This document shows, in pieces, positions 6,986-12,447 of a stretch of DNA of 12,761 bases (its first letter is position 1; every line of letters begins with the position of its first letter). The position numbers were made by a program, and so were the translations under genes. The stretch covers positions 1 to 12,761 of the forward strand of contig SHLU01000040.1 in assembly GCA_004282995.1 (NCBI GenBank), in the 5' to 3' direction. The notes under the pieces were generated by a model, which saw only the letters and a list, made by a program, of their open reading frames with translations, did not search any database and had not been told where the DNA came from. The DNA is from Sphingomonadaceae bacterium (GTDB taxonomy: Bacteria > Pseudomonadota > Alphaproteobacteria > Sphingomonadales > Sphingomonadaceae).

Positions 6986-7762
6986 TCAGAAAAACCATGC
7001 CTTCGTGATCGAGAAGATGCTGGTGGCCGTCAGGACAACCGCCACCATGAACAGCAACCAGCGAGCGTTGACGCGGCTGGTAAGCACAGCCCCGATCGGG
7101 GCAGCAATGACACCGCCGATAATCAGGCCAACCACAGCTTCGCTGAAGGCTGAAAAGCCAAGGGTGACGAGGAAGGTTATCGAAACGGCCAAAGTCAGAA
7201 GAAACTCTGCCGAGTTGACCGTACCGATGGTGGTCCGCGGGTCTGCGCCTTGTACCAACAGGTTCGAGGTCACGACCGGCCCCCAGCCCCCACCGCCAGC
7301 GCTGTCGAGAAACCCACCAACAAACGCTAGGGGCCTGGTGTAGCGCGGGTCCTTGAAACGCGGCCAGCGCCCGAAGAGGATCGCTTTGTAGAACAGGAAG
7401 ATGCCGATCGCGGCCAGATAGACCATGACAAATGGTTTGGCGGCCGAGGCATCTACACTGGACAGCACATAGGCGCCAAGAACGCCGGCTACCACACCAG
7501 CCGGAACCAGCCGCCAGAACAGGGGCCAGTTGACATTCTTGCGCCAAAGGTGACTGGCGCCCGATGTTCCGGTCGTGAACAGTTCGACAAGGTGCACACT
7601 TGCAGAGGCAGTGGCAGGCGGCAAACCCATGACGCTGACAAGCATGGTTTGCGTGATGACGCCGAACGCCATGCCAAGCGCCCCATCAATAATCTGCGCT
7701 GCAAAACCGACCAGGATGAAGGGAAGCAAATCCGCCGCTAGCGGCGCAATCGTATCAAACAT
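6986..7762 (-). CDS. TauE/SafE-family sulfite-type exporter
   Basis: 258 residues, mostly membrane segments, matching TauE/SafE (PF01925). The two repeat signatures are visible: GFAAQIIDGALGMAFGVITQTML (19-41) with SASVHLVELFTTGTSGASH (53-71), and GGFLDSAGGGGWGPVVTSNLL (149-169) with TIGTVNSAEF (177-186). Members export sulfite, sulfoacetate or other small organic or sulfur anions across the inner membrane; the substrate here is not determined. AGGTTG lies nine bases before ATG 7762. It is the first gene of a probable two-gene unit with amj, divergent from the outer-membrane gene at 8054. A palindrome at 7852-7868 may control this side. The presence of SulP and YeeE proteins nearby makes a sulfur anion plausible, but only by context. 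Confidence 0.9.
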   Translation of the reverse strand: MFDTIAPLAADLLPFILVGFAAQIIDGALGMAFGVITQTMLVSVMGLPPATASASVHLVELFTTGTSGASHLWRKNVNWPLFWRLVPAGVVAGVLGAYVLSSVDASAAKPFVMVYLAAIGIFLFYKAILFGRWPRFKDPRYTRPLAFVGGFLDSAGGGGWGPVVTSNLLVQGADPRTTIGTVNSAEFLLTLAVSITFLVTLGFSAFSEAVVGLIIGGVIAAPIGAVLTSRVNARWLLFMVAVVLTATSIFSITKAWFF

Positions 7763-8053
7763 AGAATTGCAACCTATGAAGGGGCATCAGACGTCGGTGG
7801 ACGTATCTATGCCAACCGGATCACGCCGGATAAGTCGCCAGATAGAATGTGATTGTGCGCCGCACAATTGAATTCGTAGATGCTGCGCCTCCTTCATGGC
7901 CAGGTCTCCTGGCACTGGGTCCTGCTGACAGGTTGTACCCCCGCTGGTCATTGTCAGAAAGATTTGCGTGAAGATGGATGATTCCCGCCCTCTCGCTCGT
8001 TCCCTGCATACAAGAGGCCTACCGGCCCTGCCTAATCATGGAGCCAAATCCCG
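7763..8053. other. 291-base divergent intergenic region
   Basis: Contains the palindrome at 7852-7868 and a second inverted repeat, GCCAGG-TCT-CCTGGC, at 7899-7913. No promoter close to consensus was found for either gene. An open frame on the minus strand (8009-7821, 62 codons) has no convincing ribosome-binding site and is taken as chance. Confidence 0.5.
7852..7868. promoter_or_regulatory. Perfect inverted repeat, likely operator
   Basis: ATTGTGC-GCC-GCACAAT, 7-bp arms around a 3-base centre, in the gap between the divergent TauE/SafE gene (start 7762) and the outer-membrane gene (start 8054). On the minus strand its first half supplies a possible -35 (TTGTGC, 7867-7862) with TATCTG 17 bases on, both poor matches. 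The form is that of a site for a dimeric helix-turn-helix repressor; I do not recognise the regulator. Confidence 0.45.
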
Positions 8054-8860
8054 ATGCATATCGCGAAATTCACCTTTCTACTGTCATGCCTGAGCACGCC
8101 CGCTTTCGCTCAGGAGGATCCTGCCACTTCCTCCGACGAGCGGCGAGCGGATACTGAAATCACGTTTCTCGCCGGGGCCGATTATGCCACCGGGGATATC
8201 AACGACCAAGACTACGAAACGACATCGATCAGCGCTGGAGTGGCTGTAAGAAATGGCCCCCTCACCCTGTCGGCAACGATACCCTACGTGATCACGTCGG
8301 CTCCCGAGGAACTAATTGTCAGCCAAGGCGGAATTCTTGCCACTCCGCTGTTTGCCACGCCCACTTCACAGACCACTACAGTCAAACGCGAAGGGATCGG
8401 CGATCTCCAGTTGCAAGCAGGTTATCAGCTGCCGGTCAGCGAGGTTCACGCCGTCCTTTCCGGTTCGGTAAAAGTTCCCACCGCCTCACGTGAGGCGGGA
8501 TTGGGCAGCGGCGAGTTTGATTACGGCATTTCAGGACATCTATCGAAGCGGCTCGGATCCCTCGTGCCCTTCGTTAATGCTGGCTATACGGTCATCGGTG
8601 AGCCGCAAGGCTACGAGGTTCGCAACACGTTGTCGGGTTCGGCGGGAAGCCATATCCTGGTGGGTGAAACCAGTTCGGTCACGCTCAGCTACGCCTATGA
8701 ACAATCGGCGACGGAAGATCTCGGAGATCGCCAGAGCGTTGGGGTCAGCCTCAACACCGGCTTGTCGTCAAAGCTACGGCTGGGCCTAGAAGGAAGCGCA
8801 GGGCTTTCCGCCGACGCGCCGGATGCTCGCGTCGGGTTGCGGCTTGGATTGGGATTCTAG
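8054..8860 (+). CDS. Exported outer-membrane beta-barrel protein, transporter-like
   Basis: 268 residues. A Sec signal peptide covers 1-19 (basic K5, hydrophobic core, cleavage at AFA|QE). The mature part has alternating hydrophobic/polar strands with many Gly, Ser, Thr and aromatic residues, for example TEITFLAGADYATG near 35-48, and ends with RVGLRLGLGF, the terminal phenylalanine typical of proteins inserted by the Bam machinery. The build resembles the 'transporter/MetA-pathway phenol degradation' barrels (PF13557), though I am not sure of that assignment. GGAG about nine bases ahead supports ATG 8054. Cysteine 12 lies in an LLSC context, but the downstream AFAQ site makes an ordinary signal peptide more likely than a lipoprotein. 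The substrate is unknown. It stands alone on the plus strand. Confidence 0.75.
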   Translation: MHIAKFTFLLSCLSTPAFAQEDPATSSDERRADTEITFLAGADYATGDINDQDYETTSISAGVAVRNGPLTLSATIPYVITSAPEELIVSQGGILATPLFATPTSQTTTVKREGIGDLQLQAGYQLPVSEVHAVLSGSVKVPTASREAGLGSGEFDYGISGHLSKRLGSLVPFVNAGYTVIGEPQGYEVRNTLSGSAGSHILVGETSSVTLSYAYEQSATEDLGDRQSVGVSLNTGLSSKLRLGLEGSAGLSADAPDARVGLRLGLGF

Positions 8861-8949
8861 GCAATATCCAATGTTTTGCTAGAGTAGCCCCGCCCGCTGC
8901 TCGGATCCAGATTAGGGTAAAGCGAGATTGAGGCCTATCTCTAGATGCC

Positions 8950-8992
8950 AAAAAAAACCCTGAGTGAACCAGTAGTGCTGGTATACTCAGGG
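8950..8992 (-). terminator. Intrinsic terminator on the minus strand
   Basis: On the minus strand CCCTGAGT (8992-8985), a 2-base internal loop, ACCAG, a 5-base loop, CTGGT, a 2-base internal loop and ACTCAGGG (8965-8958), followed at once by eight T (8957-8950). That is 13 paired bases and a perfect U-tract. On the plus strand no T-run follows, so it does not end the outer-membrane gene. No protein gene lies just upstream of it on the minus strand, so it must end a non-coding RNA or antisense read-through. Confidence 0.85.
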
Positions 8993-9027
8993 ACGAGGCA
9001 TGGCATCAGGAAGATGCCTTGGGTCGC
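8950..9027 (-). ncRNA. Predicted FNR-controlled small RNA, about 78 nt
   Basis: On the minus strand the FNR-type palindrome (9077-9060) is followed 20 bases later by a -10-like TAAACT (9039-9034). This places the operator centre about 41.5 bases before a start near 9027, the spacing of class II FNR/CRP activation. The RNA would form a first hairpin, GGCATC-TTCCT-GATGCC (9018-9002), whose loop UUCCU is complementary to AGGAA in Shine-Dalgarno sequences, and then the strong terminator ending at 8950. No ORF of note lies in it. The E. coli precedent for an FNR-induced trans-acting sRNA is FnrS; no sequence relation is claimed. The alternative is that the terminator only stops antisense read-through from the gene at 9547-9804. 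Predicted from sequence only. Confidence 0.55.
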
Positions 9028-9059
9028 TGGACAAGTTTACCAATTGGTCGGGAATCCGT

Positions 9060-9077
9060 CATTGACCTAGGTCAATG
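9060..9077. promoter_or_regulatory. FNR/FixK-type operator, perfect 18-bp palindrome
   Basis: CATTGACCTAGGTCAATG is a perfect palindrome; its core TTGAC-CTAG-GTCAA fits the TTGAY-N4-RTCAA consensus of FNR/FixK/FnrL-family regulators in alphaproteobacteria. On the plus strand TATCAT (9098-9103, 5 of 6 to the -10 consensus) begins 20 bases after it; on the minus strand TAAACT (9039-9034) also begins 20 bases after it. Both put the palindrome centre at about -41.5, the class II activator position. This implies oxygen- or redox-linked activation of the SpoIIAA-like gene and of the divergent RNA. Confidence 0.75.
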
Positions 9078-9097
9078 CCAACCGCGACACAGCCGCC

Positions 9098-9103
9098 TAT
9101 CAT
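9098..9103 (+). promoter_or_regulatory. -10 element of the SpoIIAA-like gene
   Basis: TATCAT, with the expected start near 9110 and a leader of about 56 bases to ATG 9166. There is no good -35, as expected for a promoter that depends on an activator bound at -41.5. Confidence 0.6.
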
Positions 9104-9165
9104 GGCGAGGCTTACGACAACACGCAGTGACTGTCGTGGATTCAGAAAACATTGGGAGGCCTGCC

Positions 9166-9531
9166 ATGCTCAAGATCACCAAACCAGCAAACAATCGGAT
9201 TGATATCGAGTTTGACGGAAAGCTTGATGCTGACGGCATGCGCGCCGGTCTGGATGAGTTGATCGACAAGTCAGACGGCATCATTCACGGCCAGATGCTC
9301 TACCGGATATCCGAGTTCAACTTGCCTACAATCGGAGCCATCGGTGTCGAACTCACCCGCCTCCCAAAACTATTCAGCTTGCTCGGCAAATTCGACAGGT
9401 GTGCTGTGCTGAGCGATGCTAAATGGATCAGGAATGCTGCAGAGATTGAGGGTGCGATGTTTCCCGGCATCCAGATAAAGGGCTTCGAACCACACCAGGA
9501 GGAAGCCGCCGAACTATGGCTGCAGTCCTGA
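9166..9531 (+). CDS. SpoIIAA-like (STAS/SEC14-fold) protein
   Basis: 121 residues from ATG 9166, preceded by GGGAGG at 9154-9159. The frame is open further upstream to 9019, but that extension would contain the FNR-type palindrome and the -10 element and has no ribosome-binding site, so the shorter form is chosen. The sequence (MLKITKPANNRIDIEFDGKL..., ELIDKSDGIIHGQMLYRIS near 31-49, KFDRCAVLSDAKWIRNAAEIEGAMFPG near 75-101) matches the SpoIIAA-like family PF11964, soluble proteins of STAS-like fold whose role is unknown; they are not shown to be anti-anti-sigma factors. The likely FNR/FixK control suggests a role at low oxygen or under redox stress. It converges on the small membrane-protein gene, with 15 bases between the stop codons. 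Confidence 0.85.
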   Translation: MLKITKPANNRIDIEFDGKLDADGMRAGLDELIDKSDGIIHGQMLYRISEFNLPTIGAIGVELTRLPKLFSLLGKFDRCAVLSDAKWIRNAAEIEGAMFPGIQIKGFEPHQEEAAELWLQS

Positions 9532-9546
9532 AACGTAAGTTGATAC

Positions 9547-9804
9547 TCACAGGTGCATCAGTACCCAGGCAACCGGCCGAGCGAATACATAACCTACGAT
9601 GATACCAATCAGCGCAGCCAGGATTGGCACGACGACTAGCGCAAGAAATGCTATGGCCGTGCCCGCATTCAAACCGCCATGCGCAAGATCGTAGAAAACG
9701 CCACCGATCGAATAGACCAAGCCGTAGATCACACCCATTAGCGCAAGATAAGCCGCAAAAACCCTGGCCAAGACGCCAGGGGAAAGATCTCGAGGATCGG
9801 TCAT
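9547..9804 (-). CDS. Small two-helix membrane protein, unknown function
   Basis: 85 residues from ATG 9804. Two hydrophobic helices, about residues 10-34 (VLARVFAAYLALMGVIYGLVYSIGG) and 50-76, with a short loop containing FYDLAHGGLNAG; the termini carry few charges. The frame also opens from a TTG at 9825 (seven more residues), but that start lacks a ribosome-binding site; the ATG has none either, which is a weak point. A near-consensus promoter lies upstream (9876-9904). No family is recognised. A small inner-membrane protein is all that can be said; it may belong with the FNR-controlled gene opposite only by position. Confidence 0.65.
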   Translation of the reverse strand: MTDPRDLSPGVLARVFAAYLALMGVIYGLVYSIGGVFYDLAHGGLNAGTAIAFLALVVVPILAALIGIIVGYVFARPVAWVLMHL

Positions 9805-9875
9805 CGTGAGACAACTGTAGGCCAATTCACGACTTAACGGAAATTCCTGGCCTAACCGCCGATTTTTCCTCCAAA

Positions 9876-9904
9876 ATTATGAAGATGACGAGGGGTGTTC
9901 TCAA
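9876..9904 (-). promoter_or_regulatory. Sigma-70-type promoter for the small membrane-protein gene
   Basis: On the minus strand TTGAGA (9904-9899), 17 bases, CATAAT (9881-9876): 5 of 6 matches at both elements with ideal spacing. The start would be near 9869, with a leader of about 65 bases to ATG 9804. The leader contains a CCAGGAATTTCC stretch whose AGGAA could pair with the UUCCU loop of the predicted sRNA. Confidence 0.6.
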
Positions 9905-9946
9905 ACCCGCCGACTTTATTTCATTACTGAGCTCGGTCACTGGGAA

Positions 9947-10972
9947 TTATCCGGGTATTCCGCCTTCCACGCGGAGAAAGCGCGCTGCGTTGTCATGCAG
10001 GATCGCCTTTTTCTGCTCGTAGTTCAAAAAGGGTGCTGCATTGATTGCCCGCACTCCCTCCCCGATTGCGGCAGGCCAGTTCATCTGGTCCGATCCGAAC
10101 ATTATCCGATCGGCGAACCCGGCACGAACCAGACCTTCGAGGTAGGCGTAATACTCTGCTCGGGGGATCTGGAACTGGAGCACGCCCGTCTCCACCATCA
10201 ACTGAGGATAGAGGTAGAGCATCGCTTTCATATCCTCGAGATAAGGATACCCGGCATGCATCGCGAAGATCCTGAGACGAGGAAAACGTTTCAGGACAGG
10301 GTCAAGCTCGAGCGGACTCATCGCTCGGAACTCGGGGTAAAGCGCGACCGCCCCGGGAGGGCCAAGTCCAATATGGATACCAACCGGAAGTTGTTCGCGC
10401 TCGGCCATTTTCCAATAGGGGTCCATGCGTGGATCGCCAGGTGCCAATCCCGCATATTGGTTCACGATCTCCGCAAGGGCGAAAGTTTCATTTCTCTGCT
10501 TTGCCGAGGTTACCTGTTCCGGCGTGGGTGCGGTATTGGAGGGAAGATAGAACTTGGTTGCCGGCCAGAAAAAATCTGGAGCCGCATCCGCCCAGTCCCG
10601 CAAATATTCGGATGGGCCACTGACAAGTCCGCGAACGTTGTACCGACGCATTTCTGCAATGGTCTCGTCACGCAATGCCTGATCAGTCGAAGCACCGACA
10701 AGCGGGTTCTCACAGGGCGGATTGAATCCGCGCTCTATCAGCGCCTGGCGCCATTCTTCGCTTGCATCGAACTGAATATCCGCAAGTGGACCTTCCAACG
10801 GACACATTGACTGGCCAGGCGGCCCGTTCTGAGCCGCACTATCAGCGTGGAGATGGACATCGATGACCGGCCCATCATACTGCGCAGCGGGTGCAGGCTC
10901 GGTGGCAGACACACTGCTCGAGATGGTGAGCAGTCCTGCCAAAAGCCGCTTGAAACCAGTTCGATCGCCCAT
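9947..10972 (-). CDS. Exported amidohydrolase-family (TIM-barrel) metal hydrolase
   Basis: 341 residues. The N-terminus (basic R4/K8/R9, hydrophobic 10-22, SSVSA|TEP) looks like a Sec signal peptide, so the enzyme is probably periplasmic. Amidohydrolase_2 family (PF04909) features: DVHLHAD with metal ligands H40 and H42, GIHIG (H200), MHAGYPY (H239) and GSDQMNW with catalytic D295. Members hydrolyse or decarboxylate small cyclic or aromatic acids and lactones; the substrate is unknown. The two cysteines C57 and C87 might form a disulfide in the periplasm. GGGGTG just before ATG 10972 supports the start. A strong promoter (11005-11032) with a palindrome at the start site shows it is transcribed alone, although the next upstream gene is on the same strand. 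Confidence 0.88.
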   Translation of the reverse strand: MGDRTGFKRLLAGLLTISSSVSATEPAPAAQYDGPVIDVHLHADSAAQNGPPGQSMCPLEGPLADIQFDASEEWRQALIERGFNPPCENPLVGASTDQALRDETIAEMRRYNVRGLVSGPSEYLRDWADAAPDFFWPATKFYLPSNTAPTPEQVTSAKQRNETFALAEIVNQYAGLAPGDPRMDPYWKMAEREQLPVGIHIGLGPPGAVALYPEFRAMSPLELDPVLKRFPRLRIFAMHAGYPYLEDMKAMLYLYPQLMVETGVLQFQIPRAEYYAYLEGLVRAGFADRIMFGSDQMNWPAAIGEGVRAINAAPFLNYEQKKAILHDNAARFLRVEGGIPG

Positions 10973-10992
10973 ATTTCACCCCGTCCAGAACC

Positions 10993-11004
10993 CTGCCTGG
11001 GCAG
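10993..11004. promoter_or_regulatory. Palindrome at the amidohydrolase start site, possible operator
   Basis: CTGCC-TG-GGCAG (on the minus strand CTGCC-CA-GGCAG), 5-bp arms, abutting the -10 element and covering the predicted transcription start. This is a typical repressor position; a 12-bp palindrome could also arise by chance. Confidence 0.4.
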
Positions 11005-11032
11005 ATTATATCTGGAGGTTTCAGGCAGTCAA
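11005..11032 (-). promoter_or_regulatory. Near-consensus sigma-70 promoter of the amidohydrolase gene
   Basis: On the minus strand TTGACT (11032-11027), 16 bases, TATAAT (11010-11005): 5 of 6 and 6 of 6 matches. The start is expected near 10998, with a short leader of about 26 bases. Confidence 0.75.
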
Positions 11033-11065
11033 AGACGCGAGTTGCGAACACGGCATGGGTCCCGG

Positions 11066-11089
11066 TCCGCCGAATGTAATTCTGGCGGA
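11066..11089. repeat. Strong hairpin between two minus-strand genes
   Basis: TCCGCCGAAT (11066-11075), loop GTA, ATTC, one bulged T, GGCGGA (11084-11089): ten paired bases. It lies after the stop of the exported protein gene (11134) and before the amidohydrolase promoter. No T-run follows on the minus strand, so it is perhaps an mRNA 3'-end stabiliser or a Rho-type or weak terminator. Confidence 0.5.
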
Positions 11090-11133
11090 AGCAAGGTACG
11101 GAGGCTTCAAAGTCGGGCCGAAATTACGCGTGC

Positions 11134-11688
11134 CTAGTTCTCGTCCTCAATTCGCACCATGAGGTGAGCGTAGGGTGTGTCCTTCCACATGACGTAGACA
11201 GGATCTGCCGGGTTGGCCGATATCCCAGCATACGCCTTTGGATCCGGTAGGATAATCATGAGATGAGGTCCTTCCTTGACCCACTGATTGCTGGCCGTCG
11301 GCTCAGTCGCCGCAGGATCAATGTTACTGACGCCCGGGGCGCCACCCTCCCCGGCCAGCATGTAGGAAAGTCCGAATTCCCTACGCTCGAAAGGCTCGCC
11401 TGCCATCAAGGCACCAAGCATGGCCATCCAGACGCCGTCATTGCACATCGGCCCCATGGCAGCGCTTTCGGGCATACATATGAACCCGTTGGTTCCGTCC
11501 CGAATAACCTTGCCTTGATGGTCGACAATCGTAGCAGCCTCGGTAACCGAAGGCGGTCCAGCGCTCACCGCGCTGTCGATCATGGCTTCCTCGGACTGTG
11601 TCGGTGCTTTCACATCGTGCCCGTGATGCTCGCCCGCCATTGTTAAGCTTGACGCTGTCACTGCAAGATTAATGGCCGAAAATAGCAT
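11134..11688 (-). CDS. Exported protein of unknown function
   Basis: 184 residues. Residues 1-18 (MLFSAINLAVTASSLTMA|GE) look like a short signal peptide, followed by a His-rich GEHHGHD. The mature region has SVTEAATIVDHQGKVIRDGTNGFICMP (47-73), GPMCNDGVWMAMLGALMAGEPF (79-100) and GPHLMIILPDPKAYAGI with DPVYVMWKDTPYAHLMVRI near the end. I know similar sequences only as uncharacterised periplasmic proteins of proteobacteria. Two cysteines (C71, C82) could form a disulfide. A good AGGAGAAGG ribosome-binding site precedes ATG 11688. The H-x-x-H cluster after the signal peptide could bind metal, but this is conjecture. Probably transcribed apart from the amidohydrolase, which has its own promoter. 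Confidence 0.75.
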   Translation of the reverse strand: MLFSAINLAVTASSLTMAGEHHGHDVKAPTQSEEAMIDSAVSAGPPSVTEAATIVDHQGKVIRDGTNGFICMPESAAMGPMCNDGVWMAMLGALMAGEPFERREFGLSYMLAGEGGAPGVSNIDPAATEPTASNQWVKEGPHLMIILPDPKAYAGISANPADPVYVMWKDTPYAHLMVRIEDEN

Positions 11689-11819
11689 GGCCTTCTCCTC
11701 TTCTCAGCTTCCCAGCGACCCGGAATGTTCCCGTCCTACAACTTTCGCCAACAACGGGCCAGCGCCAACTCGGCATGGAGTCCGATAGGCTTCGAATGGT
11801 CGCAACGTCCTTCAAGACA

Positions 11820-11835
11820 AGATCCGAGCGGATCT
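11820..11835. promoter_or_regulatory. Perfect inverted repeat in the 276-base gap before the exported protein
   Basis: AGATCCG-AG-CGGATCT, 7-bp arms, about 130 bases upstream of the exported protein's start on its strand. It may be an operator or an RNA stem; no promoter near consensus could be placed beside it. The rest of the gap (11689-11964) shows only the hairpins after urcA. Confidence 0.4.
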
Positions 11836-11916
11836 CCAGGACTGACAGCGGAGTAGGACTAGAGCGACCGACACGCGGATCGACGCATAAAAGACTTACG
11901 CTGGAGCAGATGCGAG

Positions 11917-11960
11917 AACGGCCTCCTTGCGGAAGCCGTTCCCTTCCCCGTGCTGCGGGG
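11917..11960 (-). terminator. Tandem hairpins after urcA
   Basis: Directly after the urcA stop on the minus strand: CCCCG-CAGCA-CGGGG (11960-11946), then a stem of AACGGC, one mismatch, TCC around a 4-base loop (11940-11917). Neither is followed by a T-run, so the terminator function is uncertain. Confidence 0.35.
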
Positions 11961-11964
11961 AAAC

Positions 11965-12381
11965 TCAATCAAGTTTCAATGCAATGCGCACTGGAGCGAT
12001 ATCACTGCTGCCGTACATTGCGATTTGCTGTGCTCTGGTCACCGCCAACGCGATCTGCGGTTCTGCGCCAACACGCGCAATCCTGCGGCATTCCATGGAT
12101 AGCTCAGCACCCATCCTCGTATAATCGTGCGGACAGACATCTCGTGCAGCGCTCCTTACGCGGCCCCTAAGCCTATCCTCGCCACGCTTGGTCGCAAGAT
12201 CGAGATCGCTATAAGATACGTATGCGACGTACCTCTCGGCGGGAATCACCGGCGCTTTCACATCAATCGGATCGCGTCCTGTTTCTTGCCCCATAGCGGG
12301 GGCAATGGCTACGGCAGCCAAGCCTGCGGCAAGCGCAATTGCACCTGCTGCGGCGACGGTTTTTTCCACTAACTCTTGCAT
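11965..12381 (-). CDS. urcA: UrcA-family exported protein
   Basis: 138 residues. A long hydrophobic signal peptide covers about 1-31 (cleavage near PAMGQ|ET). The mature part shows the UrcA family pattern: YVSYSDLDLATKRGEDRLRGRVRSAARDVC (54-83) with the cysteine pair C83 and C98, then an alanine-rich helix. UrcA was named from a uranium-responsive gene of Caulobacter; the proteins are small, periplasmic and of unknown role, and are often numerous in Sphingomonadales. AGGAAAGGA precedes ATG 12381, but it is buried in a strong hairpin (12389-12414), suggesting translational control. The LytTR regulator gene ends 66 bases upstream on the same strand and may share the transcript. Family assignment is good, function open. 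Confidence 0.85.
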   Translation of the reverse strand: MQELVEKTVAAAGAIALAAGLAAVAIAPAMGQETGRDPIDVKAPVIPAERYVAYVSYSDLDLATKRGEDRLRGRVRSAARDVCPHDYTRMGAELSMECRRIARVGAEPQIALAVTRAQQIAMYGSSDIAPVRIALKLD

Positions 12382-12388
12382 CGAACTA

Positions 12389-12414
12389 TCCTTTCCTCAT
12401 TTGATGAGAAAGGA
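12389..12414 (-). promoter_or_regulatory. Hairpin masking the urcA ribosome-binding site
   Basis: In the minus-strand transcript TCCTTT-CTCAT (12414-12404), loop CAA, then ATGAG, one bulged G, AAAGGA (12400-12389). Eleven paired bases put the whole Shine-Dalgarno AGGAAAGGA in the 3' arm, eight bases before ATG 12381. No T-run follows, so it is not a terminator for the upstream gene. The form fits an RNA thermometer-like switch or a site opened by a protein or sRNA. Confidence 0.65.
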
Positions 12415-12447
12415 AATGTGCGAGCGTTAAGTCGAACTCACCAACAA

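Larger units (their letters stand above)
8861..9165. other. 305-base regulatory gap with sRNA candidate and FNR-type site
   Basis: Holds, left to right: a weak imperfect stem just after the outer-membrane gene (8857-8885, no T-run), a strong minus-strand intrinsic terminator (8950-8992), a small hairpin (9002-9018), an 18-bp palindrome (9060-9077), and the leader and ribosome-binding site of the SpoIIAA-like gene. The individual elements are listed separately. Confidence 0.7.

Noticed and set aside
7821..8009. 62-codon minus-strand frame in the divergent gap
   Set aside because: No ribosome-binding site and no similarity to known proteins; it crosses the palindromic operator.
8958..8992. Terminator for the plus-strand outer-membrane gene
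   Set aside because: The stem is followed by no T-run on the plus strand; the run of eight lies on the other side, so it acts on the minus strand.
9019..9165. Upstream extension of the SpoIIAA-like gene
   Set aside because: Would include the FNR-type palindrome and -10; the GGGAGG before ATG 9166 and the family start fit the shorter form.
11669..11968. 99-codon minus-strand frame between urcA and the exported protein
   Set aside because: Overlaps the ends of both real genes, has no ribosome-binding site and no recognisable features.
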